Assembly (NCBI GenBank): GCA_001642415.1 | Contig: LTDK01000069.1 | Coordinates: forward strand, 1-16,473 | Direction: 5' to 3' | Length of the DNA: 16,473 nt | From: Nematocida ironsii | Lineage: Eukaryota; Microsporidia | Shown here: piece after piece, positions 1 through 8,065 of the stretch | How positions within the stretch are numbered: position 1 is the stretch's first letter | Layout: the number at the start of each line of letters is the position of its first letter | Notes under the pieces: generated by a model | Database searches by the model: none | Told to the model about the DNA's origin: nothing | Seen by the model: only the letters and a program-made list of their open reading frames with translations | Position numbers and translations under genes: made by a program

Positions 1-415
1 ATATTTTGAGTAGAAACCATATTATACCTATAATAAAGAGAAATTCATACTTATACATTAAACCAATTATAAAGTAAGAAACATAAAAGTATTCATATTA
101 GAGCATACTTAAATATAATATGAAATTGACCTTAATACATAATTATATTTGAGTATAACATAAAGATTCTATATACTTATATATTAGAAGTACATAATAT
201 TACAACTTGCAATGATTAGTGTAATGACTTGAAATATAGTAGAATAATTAAAGACACGAGATATTTATAAATACTATAGGATATTTAGACTTAGATTATA
301 GTAAATAAAGAGTATTCCATATGCGTAGTGTTTATTCTTGTGGGTGTCATAATAAATAAGAGTTTAAATATTCTGCCCCGTATAGAGAATATACACATTT
401 GGCTAAGGGGCTTTT
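1..415. other. AT-rich spacer before the first gene
   Basis: No coding region or RNA gene could be supported here. The stretch is very AT-rich and broken by stops in every frame. Only its last 45 bases are distinctive: a possible hairpin, listed separately, lies immediately before the ATG at 416. The left end may hold the 3' flank of a gene outside the window, but nothing shows this. Confidence 0.6.
375..411 (+). promoter_or_regulatory. Possible start-proximal hairpin with CCCC/GGGG
   Basis: GCCCC (375-379) is followed directly by GTATA (380-384), a GAGAA loop, and TATAC (390-394). GGGGC lies at 407-411. The 5' arm is continuous over 10 bases; the 3' arm is split by 12 bases. The element ends four bases before the ATG at 416. 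C- or G-run motifs next to start codons are reported for some microsporidian genes, so the GGGG may be such a signal rather than one arm of a hairpin. Confidence 0.3.
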
Positions 416-751
416 ATGGACAGTACAATATTAAACAGAATAGGAAGAAGACTTGAACAAGATGAGAGACTGAAAAATGGAAGCACTGCATTAAAGCAGC
501 TATTAGAAAGCAAAGAAATTAAAAAAGTGCTTAAAGAAAGGTCTAAGAATGCATTAGAGAAAATAAACAGTGAGAGTGTCTACTACAAAAAATATAAAGA
601 ATTAGATATAGACAGTGCCAAGAAACCCTTAGAAGAGGCATTGCAGTTGAAGGAAAAGCCAACAGAAGATTCTTCTATTATTCAAGAAACAAAAACAAAA
701 TTAGAGTTTGAGTTTAAAAAACTGAATATAAAGAAAAAAAGAAGCGAATGA
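416..751 (+). CDS. Small charged helical protein, function unknown
   Basis: This encodes 111 residues that I do not recognise. The protein is rich in Lys and Glu, has no Cys, no Trp and no hydrophobic span, and should be mostly helical, possibly coiled-coil, from about residue 10 to 75. The last 12 residues are basic (ending KKKRSE), which could serve as a nuclear signal or a nucleic-acid contact; that is inference. The ORF is clearly better than its surroundings in codon use and GC content, and the first ATG follows a G-run element. It points away from the next gene, whose 3' end faces it (convergent pair). A nuclear or ribosome-biogenesis role would fit the composition, but no motif proves one. 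Confidence 0.7.
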   Translation: MDSTILNRIGRRLEQDERLKNGSTALKQLLESKEIKKVLKERSKNALEKINSESVYYKKYKELDIDSAKKPLEEALQLKEKPTEDSSIIQETKTKLEFEFKKLNIKKKRSE

Positions 752-1144
752 GAATAAAAACGGATATATTATAGCCAGATTTTTACCCAATGCTTAATTT
801 AAAACAAGTAATTCTTTCTCTATAAGGGATATTTATCTGTGCTTTTTTATTTTTCTTTGCAAAAACCATAGATCATTTGCTCTGTGGTGGTTTTAAATTG
901 TATATAATGGATGGCACTATTTTCAAAAATTAATAGGATATATTTGGGATATGAAATATCTCGGAATATCTTATACACCGAGGGATTGCCTAATAATACA
1001 GAAGTATTTAAGTAATTTCGGGCTGCTTCTTTTATTTCAGTAGGAGACTCTGTACAGTAACTACATTATCTGTGGTGTGTTTAAGAAATTCAGGTTATTA
1101 GGAGCTTCTGGCTATGCACATAAACCACTGTTTAGTATGAATGC
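752..1144. other. Spacer between two convergent genes
   Basis: I see no gene in this stretch. It lies between the 3' ends of a plus-strand and a minus-strand gene. The short words TCTGTGGTG recur (near 890 and 1069), but too short a match to call a repeat. Stops occur in all frames. Confidence 0.55.
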
Positions 1145-2059
1145 TTAAACAACTTTAAGTTCTTTAATCTTTTCATTTCCATTCATCAGCTGTAAAGCAA
1201 CTTTCTCTTCTTTTTTGACATATATAATAGTGTTTTTTCTTAGCAATTTGAGGTCTTTAATTAGGCCTGCTTTTTTAACAATATGTTTATTGGCAACAGA
1301 GAATATTTGAAGACGTGGCTGTTTTTTTCGTATATTTTGTCCAAGCCTTATTTTTATTTTTATAACCGACTGCACTGTGCGCGTTGTTATGTCTACGCGC
1401 TGCTTATTAAGCTTTTTTAGTTTGTGCTCGTTTTTTAAAACATGTAAACACTCTTTTCCAAACTGGGACATTAGCGTTCGGTACTTCTTTTTTTCCTCTA
1501 CACTCCAAGTGCTTCTCTCTCTTCTAACAATTGCACACGCATATTTATAGCTTTTTAAGCGAATCGACTTGTTTTCATCATCAAATAAAAAAAACAGAAC
1601 TTGAACTACATCGAACGATGTATAGTTGTTCACTTTTGCATCTGAATCTTCTGATCTTGGTAGTCTTTTATAAAGTACCGTATTGCCTATAAAGCGTATA
1701 AAATTACTCTTCACAGCAATTGGAGTTTCTAAAAATGACCAATTAATTGTGGTGGAATATACACTGCCGGCTGGCATCTGCTTATGATGGCACGCTAAAA
1801 GCGCAACTATCTGTTCGTTGTTTAAATGGATCACTGAAAGTACCCTAAAAATGGAAATTACTAGAAAGTGGCTGGGCCGTTGGTTAAGCAACGTAATGAG
1901 AGAAATAAATTCACTAGGAGGCAATTCTATATGTAATATCTGTGATGACAGCTGAACTATTCTAGCCATCACACCGTATACTGCTTCAATTGGCGCGTGT
2001 GGCAAGAACATAAGAGATTCGGTGAGAAGTGCTCTGGCATGGTCATCTGTAGTGCTCAT
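1145..2059 (-). CDS. Helical protein with basic C-terminus, unknown
   Basis: From the ATG at 2059 this gives 304 residues that I do not recognise. Residues 1 to about 190 look like successive amphipathic helices in the style of HEAT/ARM repeats. The last 100 residues are strongly basic, with many Lys and Arg, suggesting contact with RNA, DNA or an acidic partner. The frame stays open upstream to an ATG at 2143, adding 28 hydrophobic and basic residues. I prefer 2059 because a TATAAATA sits right beside the 2143 ATG (about 2146-2153), which would put transcription start downstream of that ATG, and because the bases before 2059 are T-rich. If the longer form is made, the extra segment could act as a signal or mitosomal presequence. 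Function is unknown; a structure-based search would be the right test. Confidence 0.75.
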   Translation of the reverse strand: MSTTDDHARALLTESLMFLPHAPIEAVYGVMARIVQLSSQILHIELPPSEFISLITLLNQRPSHFLVISIFRVLSVIHLNNEQIVALLACHHKQMPAGSVYSTTINWSFLETPIAVKSNFIRFIGNTVLYKRLPRSEDSDAKVNNYTSFDVVQVLFFLFDDENKSIRLKSYKYACAIVRRERSTWSVEEKKKYRTLMSQFGKECLHVLKNEHKLKKLNKQRVDITTRTVQSVIKIKIRLGQNIRKKQPRLQIFSVANKHIVKKAGLIKDLKLLRKNTIIYVKKEEKVALQLMNGNEKIKELKVV

Positions 2060-3023
2060 TAGTAAATAAAATATAAGAAAACTTTTCAAATACTTTAATG
2101 CCCTGCCTCTAATGAATCTACACACACTAACACAAAGAAACATTATTTATACATCACAGTAAATCATACAGCAACATATTCATCCCATCAATTTATGCAT
2201 AATCAATCACTTAAACCCACAGATTTACTTATAAAGTATACTCTACCTAATATATGCTATACACACTCAATTATTACACTATACATATTATTCTACATAA
2301 ATACAATATACTCTACAATACCACAATATAAATACGATACTAAACAATATATTCTAGTATTTCAAATATAAATAGACAGAACTTCAAATATAATTCTAAT
2401 AAATCTACCTCACGCCATAAAGTATACATATCCCAATTAATTATATACACCAATCGTCTAATAAGCCCTAAAAATTCCAAAATATATTTTATACTAAATT
2501 AATTTAGTATACATTACTCTATACATTCTGAAAATTCCTTTTTTGTCCAAATTTAGCTGCGTTCTCTTATTCACTCTTCTGTTTTTACTCAAACACATTT
2601 AATTTTATACTCTACTATCTTTTCCGGCCATTTTCAATATTTATACATAAATTACTCTTTCTCTTCCTCTCTTTCCATCTCTCTTCTGGTTATTTTTTAT
2701 TTGTGCTTTTTTCTTTTATACTTTTATTTTTTAGGAATCTATATTTTATTAATTATATTCTTAAAGGTATAAATAAAGATTTAAATAATAAAAATTTATT
2801 TGTGCTTAGAGGTAGAAAAAAGGCATTATTAAATATAAATTAACCAAACAATCAAACAGCATATAGCAGAGAATACATAGGGGCTGTTTATTTTTAACGC
2901 TGTTTCCTATAAATAGTGAGAATGGCATATAAAATCTAAATAGTACAAGATTAATTTGTGTGTAAATAATCTGAAAGTTATACAGAATATACAGAGCGCA
3001 TGGTTTACGCTGTATAAATATAC
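2060..3023. other. Long AT-rich spacer, C-over-G skewed, with palindrome
   Basis: No gene is supported in this roughly 960-base stretch. From about 2150 to 2700 the plus strand holds far more C than G, while 2760-3023 is more balanced. A perfect 22-base palindrome is at 2490-2511 (separate entry). The region holds the promoter of the minus-strand gene ending at 2059 and the 3' flank of the mutase gene. Confidence 0.6.
2490..2511. repeat. Perfect 22-base palindrome
   Basis: The sequence from 2490 to 2511 reads the same on both strands, with its centre between 2500 and 2501 (left arm TATACTAAATT). It contains only one C and one G. It could bind a symmetric dimeric protein or extrude as a cruciform. 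No second copy was noticed in the window. Confidence 0.8.
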
Positions 3024-4730
3024 CTATAACTCACCAAGTACTGTCTTTATCTCTTCAATCGCTTCTTTTAATTGATTCTCATCTTCTCCTTCAACATATA
3101 TTCTTATAACATCTTCTGTTCCAGAAGGTCTTAAATGAACTCTAATAGGATGGTACTTGTTTTTTATACTCTCTATAACTAGCTCATTCAGCCTGTCTCT
3201 GTTTCCTGGGACACAGGTAAGAATATTTGGCATATTCTGATAGACTTCAAGAAGGACACTTGGAAGAATAAAGTTACTGTAAAATATGCACTCACTCAAA
3301 AGCATATTCACAACTGCATCGCCAATAAAAGGATCAAATAAGGCAGACATTGCATAGAGAAGAAGTAGTGCCTCCTGTGGGGACAGGCGCATAAACAGCT
3401 CGTTATATGGAGAAGTACTTCGCATTTCTTTTAACGCCAAATTCTTCATGGGCTTTCTTAGTAGTTCGTCTACAGTGTCGGATAAATCCGTACCAGATAG
3501 ATCTAATAGTCCGATGTCCTGCGATTCATATCCCAGCATACTTTTAATTGCACCAATTATATCATCTGAGAATGATATTGTTCCGTGCCCATTACTCTCA
3601 AACCATACGGTGATTCCTTTGCCAGTCTCCTTTTGCATGTTTTTCACTCCAGTACCTGCCACCTTTACCTCTCCTTTTGCTTTAAGCTCTCTTGCAGCTG
3701 CACCATTCGTATATTCTGTTATAACAGTTGTGATTTTTTCATTTAGGTTAGCAACAGATATTAGATGGTTCAAAAAAGATGAAAAAAGAACTGATAGTCT
3801 ATCCCCATCAATCAGCTGACCGTTAAGAGGTTTTAAGTAAATTATTCTATCTGCATCACCGTCAAAAGAACAAATTCTTAGATCCTCTGAAACCTTTCCG
3901 CCGTTCGTCTGAATATCAATTCTGTTTTGCGACCGGGAAATATCCACTCCTGCTGGTACATTCCCTGTGCTTTTAATATAATCAGAGCCACACTCTTCAT
4001 TTAAATCCTTTGTATTTGTGAGAATGGATAAGTCACATACTAGAGAAACAGTGTCTTTTAACTTTGGATAAATAGTTCTCCCCACCCCGTTGGCGCTGTC
4101 TAAAACTATTTTCTCTTTTTCTTTTTCACCAAATACTCTTTTTATAATATGTGCGAAGTTTTCCATCCTCTTGTAGTACACATCAAGTATTTCAGACAGC
4201 TGCTTAGACAGAACCTCTGAGTCAGTAACTACCTCGTTTGTTATTTCCCGTGCAAAAAGTTCTCTAACCAAAAAATGCATTTGTGGTGTAGTTAGTATCC
4301 CCATATCTTTCAAGATATGCGTACTACCAAGAGCATCGCTTGCTTTTAAACACAGATCAATCATTTCTCGGCCAGACTCTCGTGTATCCTGTGCAATAAC
4401 AACAGTGCTTTTTGCTCCCTTTATTTTTGATAACTCTTCTGTTATTATCTCATCAGTTCCATTTACTATTTTGTTGCTCAGCTCTTCGCACTCACTATTC
4501 ATCATATTTCCATTATAATCCACATATTTAATTCCATTATCAGATGATGGATTATGGGATGCAGTCAGAACCAGCCCAATAGGCTTTCCAGTCTGTGCAG
4601 ATCTAATTAAACAAAACAAATAAGTTCTACAAACTATATCCTTAATAATAGAACTATCTGTCCTGTAACCAGCTGTTCCATATGAGACTGGTTCAGGTTT
4701 GGTCTTCTTAAATATTCTATTTAAGTCCAT
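3024..4730 (-). CDS. AGM1: Phosphoacetylglucosamine mutase (AGM1/PCM1)
   Basis: This cytosolic enzyme converts GlcNAc-6-phosphate to GlcNAc-1-phosphate, a step before UDP-GlcNAc, which feeds chitin, N-glycans and GPI anchors. The 568 residues carry all four hallmarks of the alpha-D-phosphohexomutase family in order. They are the phosphoserine loop TASHNP (Ser58), the metal loop DGDADR (290-295), the sugar-binding loop FESNGHGT (377-384), and the C-terminal phosphate-binding loop RPSGTEDVIR (534-543). The short version of the first domain and FESNGHG rather than GEESG-type loops place it with AGM1 and not with phosphoglucomutase or phosphomannomutase. Length is close to the yeast and human enzymes (about 540-560). 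In a microsporidian the product would matter for the chitinous spore wall. No catalytic residue appears lost. It is divergent from SRP19. Confidence 0.97.
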   Translation of the reverse strand: MDLNRIFKKTKPEPVSYGTAGYRTDSSIIKDIVCRTYLFCLIRSAQTGKPIGLVLTASHNPSSDNGIKYVDYNGNMMNSECEELSNKIVNGTDEIITEELSKIKGAKSTVVIAQDTRESGREMIDLCLKASDALGSTHILKDMGILTTPQMHFLVRELFAREITNEVVTDSEVLSKQLSEILDVYYKRMENFAHIIKRVFGEKEKEKIVLDSANGVGRTIYPKLKDTVSLVCDLSILTNTKDLNEECGSDYIKSTGNVPAGVDISRSQNRIDIQTNGGKVSEDLRICSFDGDADRIIYLKPLNGQLIDGDRLSVLFSSFLNHLISVANLNEKITTVITEYTNGAAARELKAKGEVKVAGTGVKNMQKETGKGITVWFESNGHGTISFSDDIIGAIKSMLGYESQDIGLLDLSGTDLSDTVDELLRKPMKNLALKEMRSTSPYNELFMRLSPQEALLLLYAMSALFDPFIGDAVVNMLLSECIFYSNFILPSVLLEVYQNMPNILTCVPGNRDRLNELVIESIKNKYHPIRVHLRPSGTEDVIRIYVEGEDENQLKEAIEEIKTVLGEL

Positions 4731-5077
4731 AATAGTGTAATTGTGTATTACTATAAATTTTTAATATAAAACACTGTAAAGAAACTAACAAATAGCAACC
4801 CTGCATATAAAACACAAACCAGCCGCAAAAATAACGGAAATATACAACATACACCAAACACACACCAATCCATACAATCAGTTGTTTTTAAAATCATTAA
4901 TAATTCGAAATAATATAAACACAAACAAATACACAATTAATAAGTTTAAATAAATCAAAGTATAACCAAGCATATCTGCGACCAATGCCTGGCCACTTAA
5001 AATATTTGTTTTCACTTAACGACCACTGTCTAGCTGCATTCAATTATAAAAGTATTCACTTTTTTAAATTTTTGCAA
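4731..5077. other. Divergent promoter region, AGM1 and SRP19
   Basis: This 350-base spacer separates two genes that point away from each other and should hold both promoters. The plus strand is rich in A and C. A minus-strand open frame (4751-4936) encodes a Cys- and Phe-rich peptide and seems a by-product of composition. The run at 5061-5073 is T-rich and lies directly before the SRP19 start. Confidence 0.55.
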
Positions 5078-5407
5078 ATGGTAGAGGTAAGGATTTATCC
5101 TATATACTTTAACAGTGGAATAAAACGGTCTCAAGGAAGAAAAGTCCCATTTAGAAATAACGCCAAGGCAGTCACGCTACAGCAGCTATTAAAAGCACTA
5201 AACCAGCTTAAAATAGAGTACACTGTAGAGACTAAACAGCACCCAAAACACTCATACGAACTGTGTGCACAGTTCCTTCCCTCCACGTCCAAACCAGAGG
5301 AGGTAGAAAGACTGTTCAGCACTACAGGAGGTGCTGTTAAAATCACAACAGACAGCAAAAGGCAGTTGATAAAAGATATAGACAACCTATTAAATGGAAG
5401 CAAATAA
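5078..5407 (+). CDS. SRP19: Signal recognition particle subunit SRP19
   Basis: SRP19 binds the tips of SRP RNA helices 6 and 8 and prepares the RNA for SRP54, so that the particle can bring nascent secretory proteins to the ER. From the ATG at 5078 the protein has 109 residues. It begins with the family's first strand and loop (VEVRIYPIYFNS, then the basic GRKVPF segment), followed by a helix and the HPKHSYE segment that matches the family's Lys/Tyr-rich RNA-contact loop. The frame is open upstream to an ATG at 4985, but those 31 residues do not resemble SRP19. The T-rich tract before 5078, like those before other genes here, supports the internal start. It is shorter than human SRP19 (144) and lacks the long basic tail. 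A candidate SRP RNA lies in the same window at 13583-13793. Confidence 0.9.
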   Translation: MVEVRIYPIYFNSGIKRSQGRKVPFRNNAKAVTLQQLLKALNQLKIEYTVETKQHPKHSYELCAQFLPSTSKPEEVERLFSTTGGAVKITTDSKRQLIKDIDNLLNGSK

Positions 5408-5521
5408 AGACCCGCCAGTAGATCCAATGGCTAATAAAGAAATGATTTAACAACACAGTAATATAAAGAATTAATAGAACTTATTGGTAATGTATTAAAA
5501 TATTTGTATTAAAATAAAAAT

Positions 5522-5680
5522 ATGTCTGAAATAGCTAGTGGAATGGTCGGCGTATATCTACTACCAATCAGTGCAGTGGTAGTTTATTTAGTAGGAAAGT
5601 ATATATTGCACTTAAGAGACTACCCGGTGGCAAAAGAGTTATCTTTCAGCGTTAGCCATAATAAAGAAAAGAAAGAGTAA
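5522..5680 (+). CDS. 52-residue single-span membrane protein
   Basis: The ORF encodes 52 residues: a short N-terminus, one hydrophobic span at about residues 8-30 (VGVYLLPISAVVVYLVGKYI), then a polar tail with basic and acidic residues ending in KEKKE. Lys at -3 and -5 from the C-terminus fits the KxKxx type of ER-retrieval signal, which would put the tail in the cytosol; this is inference. Codon use and GC content are clearly above the flanks. I cannot assign a family. Small subunits of ER complexes (translocon, oligosaccharyltransferase, GPI or dolichol enzymes) have this shape. It follows SRP19 on the same strand after 114 bases, with its own start. Confidence 0.65.
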   Translation: MSEIASGMVGVYLLPISAVVVYLVGKYILHLRDYPVAKELSFSVSHNKEKKE

Positions 5681-5952
5681 GCACACATAATAGAAAACAC
5701 AAATACCGTATAGGAATGTATTTGGGTGTAAATACCATAAAATTGTTTTATATATTATGTGTAATAAATAAATATATAATACTGGTAATATTTCTACTAC
5801 TAGTAGTACAAATGGATAGTAACCCGATATAACAAGAGTAAGTAATTTTTAGATTTAGATTGTATTTATTTAGCGGGGTTTAGGTATATTCGCAATGCTA
5901 TAAATAGGTATTCTATAAAAATACTCACTATTAGAATCGAATATCTCATATT

Positions 5953-6216
5953 TTACTCTTCGGATCTTTTAAGCTCCTCATAACCATTCTTTGTACATTT
6001 TCTATCTTTCTTATCATGGGTTATTTTCTTATCATGGGTTATTTTTTTGTATAGGTTTTTTCCCGCAGATTTTATTCTGTTGATTATTGAAGGATTGCTT
6101 TCATTTTCACTAAGACATGTGCTTAAATTAGATGTTGTACAGCACAGAGTGTACTGCGAATGTATAATACATATGGCTATAATGCATAACCATGCATTGG
6201 TTAGTCTGTAATGCAT
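5953..6216 (-). CDS. Small secreted protein with tandem duplication
   Basis: The 87-residue product begins with a typical signal peptide: a basic residue at 4, then the hydrophobic run AWLCIIAICII, with likely cleavage near residues 20-26. The mature part has a few Cys, an NxS site, and a basic C-terminal half. Six residues (KKITHD) are repeated back to back, from a perfect 18-base duplication at 6010-6045. No family is recognised. Small, fast-changing secreted proteins are common in microsporidia and often species-specific; a host-facing role is therefore possible but unproven. It sits beside a frame-broken membrane protein, making this the most variable-looking part of the window. The alternative is a chance ORF in AT-rich DNA. 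Confidence 0.5.
   Translation of the reverse strand: MHYRLTNAWLCIIAICIIHSQYTLCCTTSNLSTCLSENESNPSIINRIKSAGKNLYKKITHDKKITHDKKDRKCTKNGYEELKRSEE
6010..6045. repeat. 18-base perfect tandem duplication
   Basis: CTTATCATGGGTTATTTT occurs twice in succession (6010-6027 and 6028-6045). The unit length is a multiple of three, so the reading frame of the minus-strand secreted-protein gene is preserved and six residues are doubled. The copies are identical, which suggests a recent event. Confidence 0.9.
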
Positions 6217-6514
6217 AAATGTTTTCTAAAGGAAACATTCCTGTATAAATAGTGCATAGAAGAGAATATCCAATTACATATTAAGAATATGGCAGATTTT
6301 AATAAATATATAACCAATAGATTACTAAACACACAGAATGCATCCATTGACATATGAAATAGAACAAATTGCGCATGTGTGTGGATAAATTTCAAGTGTC
6401 ATTTTAAAACCAGATACATATATACAACTTTACAATATGAGTAATCTATTATATATACAGTGCAATACACTGAAAAATTTATCTATAAAACTAAAAAATA
6501 TTTTATAGGTAAGA

Positions 6515-6778
6515 ATGCAGATAGGAGGACTTTGTAAAGCGCTTAAGACTGGAGTAATGATTACAGGAGTATTATTTGTGATAGGAGTATGTATATTGAC
6601 AGGGGTTGAGTTGGCAAAGAAACATGTATTCAATACATCCACTCTTGATGCTACTATAGGAGAAATTCCTGAGATAGATGAAAGTGGAAATATTATAATT
6701 AGTAATGAGTGTGAAGACAATGCAGAAAAGTGCAAATATAACTCTGAAGCGAAGGTTACAGGAATATGCAGAAGGTAG
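6515..6778 (+). CDS. Membrane-anchored protein, N-terminal part (frame broken)
   Basis: The 87 residues begin with a short basic segment and one strong hydrophobic span at about 12-33 (VMITGVLFVIGVCILTGVEL), which acts as a signal anchor or an uncleaved signal. An NTS glycosylation site follows at residue 40, then an acidic segment with two Cys. The frame then stops at 6776-6778, while another frame (6705-7409) carries on with a similar Lys/Glu/Cys-rich style. A single base skipped between about 6705 and 6778 would join them. I therefore read this as the first third of one gene. No family is recognised. A surface or secretory-pathway protein is the likely type. Confidence 0.6.
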   Translation: MQIGGLCKALKTGVMITGVLFVIGVCILTGVELAKKHVFNTSTLDATIGEIPEIDESGNIIISNECEDNAEKCKYNSEAKVTGICRR

Positions 6779-7409
6779 CAAAGAATGCATACATCCAGAG
6801 AAAAGTAAGCATGCAGAAGACAAAATTCCTGTGGGGCCAGAAAAGAATAATAAGAGAGAAGAAAATCCCAAAATATCATCAGGAAGTGTTGCATATGACA
6901 AAAAAGAAGATATTAAGAGCAATCCGATAATTTTAGACAGAAAAGATGCAGGTTTAACTATAGAAGACCATTCAGATAAAAATAATATAAATACTTCAGA
7001 TAAAAAAGATGTGACAGCACAACTACTAAAAGATCTAAACGATAGCATGCCAGTACAACTATCAGAAGTTTCAAAAAACAAAATAATTGTACATTTACCA
7101 GTAGTTTCAAAGGAAGAGATACCTGCACAACTGCCTGAAAATACAAAGAAAGAATTACTAATACCTTGTATAGATGTTCCAGAAGAAACGTCAAAACTTC
7201 TACCAGATAGTTTACAAAAAGAAAAAGCGGACAAACAGCCAGACCAGGTATTAAAATTCAATTTTGATATAAATGATAGGTTTATTGATCACGAAGCAGA
7301 CAGAACAGAAGAGAAACAAGAAGAGAAACAAAATAGCCCTAAAATTCTCAATACAGATGCAAATACTTCATTTATTCAAGGCAAAGGTACAAAAGATAAT
7401 GAACTTTAG
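6705..7409 (+). CDS. Lys/Glu-rich repeat protein, C-terminal part
   Basis: This frame is open for 234 codons and overlaps the previous one by 74 bases. Its first ATG lies inside the upstream coding frame, so it is unlikely to be a true start; it reads better as the continuation of the membrane-anchored protein after a +1 shift. The sequence is hydrophilic and low in complexity, without membrane spans. Residues 104-151 form four degenerate 12-residue repeats with a xxQL or xxHL core (7014-7157). EEKQ is doubled by a perfect 12-base tandem repeat (7308-7331). Function is unknown. The build, an N-terminal anchor followed by a charged repeat region, fits a fast-evolving exported or surface protein. 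The frame break may be a sequencing error, a real pseudogene or programmed frameshifting. Confidence 0.6.
   Translation: MSVKTMQKSANITLKRRLQEYAEGSKECIHPEKSKHAEDKIPVGPEKNNKREENPKISSGSVAYDKKEDIKSNPIILDRKDAGLTIEDHSDKNNINTSDKKDVTAQLLKDLNDSMPVQLSEVSKNKIIVHLPVVSKEEIPAQLPENTKKELLIPCIDVPEETSKLLPDSLQKEKADKQPDQVLKFNFDINDRFIDHEADRTEEKQEEKQNSPKILNTDANTSFIQGKGTKDNEL
7308..7331 (+). repeat. 12-base perfect tandem duplication
   Basis: GAAGAGAAACAA is present twice in a row (7308-7319, 7320-7331) and encodes EEKQ twice, keeping the frame of the charged repeat protein. Confidence 0.85.
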
Positions 7410-8065
7410 TCATATCTAGGTATTGAAAGTCCACTGTAAAGTGTAAAAATAAATATTCTAAGACATAAATAAGTACACCATGTTCTATATAAAAATATTT
7501 AATAAATGCAGACTATTCTATAAACGCCAGAATATTAATAAAAAATATTGGAAAGAGTAGTAAATACACATAGTAAATATTTCTTGTAATTTTAGAGTAT
7601 TTTAAAATATGCGCACAGTGTTCCTATATACAAAATACATTTAAAACAATTTAAAATAATTAATGTCTGCGCAAGAATGGGCGGTGTTGTATTTAGGATT
7701 ATATCTAGTCATATATACCATCTTGGCTAATTTATACATATTCTAATTAACAAGTCAATATTATGTACTTCATAAATAAAAATTACTTTATCTTGAATTT
7801 GATTGTTGTATTTATTCCTTTATTTTACATAAATATCATGCATTGGGTGTGATTCTACTGTATTCTTGGTACTTTGAGGATATTCTTCCGATTATATGAT
7901 TTTTATGTCACATTATTAATAACTTTATAAATACAGTAATTGATGGATTTCACTTGATTGGAGTGGATTTATGCTTTTTCTGTATAAATTCAGTTTTTAG
8001 TGTAATCTGTTCATTTATGCCACGCTCTACTGAATTCATAAATATTTTATTATTATTTTTATCCT
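7410..8065. other. Spacer before the Polo kinase gene
   Basis: About 650 AT-rich bases. The only possible gene is a 27-codon ORF at 7663-7746 (separate entry). The last 20 bases before the kinase start are T-rich (around 8042-8060), as seen before other genes here. Confidence 0.5.
7663..7746 (+). CDS. Possible 27-residue membrane microprotein
   Basis: The ORF reads MSAQEW followed by a hydrophobic, Tyr/Leu/Ile-rich run to the stop, enough for one membrane span. Its first half is much richer in GC than the flanking DNA, which is the main reason to take it seriously. Tiny single-span subunits such as Ost4 of oligosaccharyltransferase have this size, but I see no sequence match that supports that name. 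A chance ORF remains likely. Confidence 0.3.
   Translation: MSAQEWAVLYLGLYLVIYTILANLYIF

Noticed and set aside
4751..4936. 61-codon Cys/Phe-rich ORF (-) upstream of AGM1
   Set aside because: Residue make-up follows the T/G-rich minus strand of a divergent promoter spacer; no signal-like or family feature and no better codon use.
5716..5832. 38-codon hydrophobic ORF (+)
   Set aside because: Almost only Ile, Leu, Tyr, Val and Asn codons, as expected from AT-rich DNA; no contrast with flanks.
6201..6395. 64-codon ORF (-) overlapping the secreted-protein start
   Set aside because: Phe/Leu/Ile-rich without structure; overlaps the better supported signal-peptide gene in another frame.
6430..7261. 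Long minus-strand ORFs opposite the charged repeat protein
   Set aside because: Ser/Phe/Leu-rich mirror of Lys/Glu-rich coding; no start context or domain.
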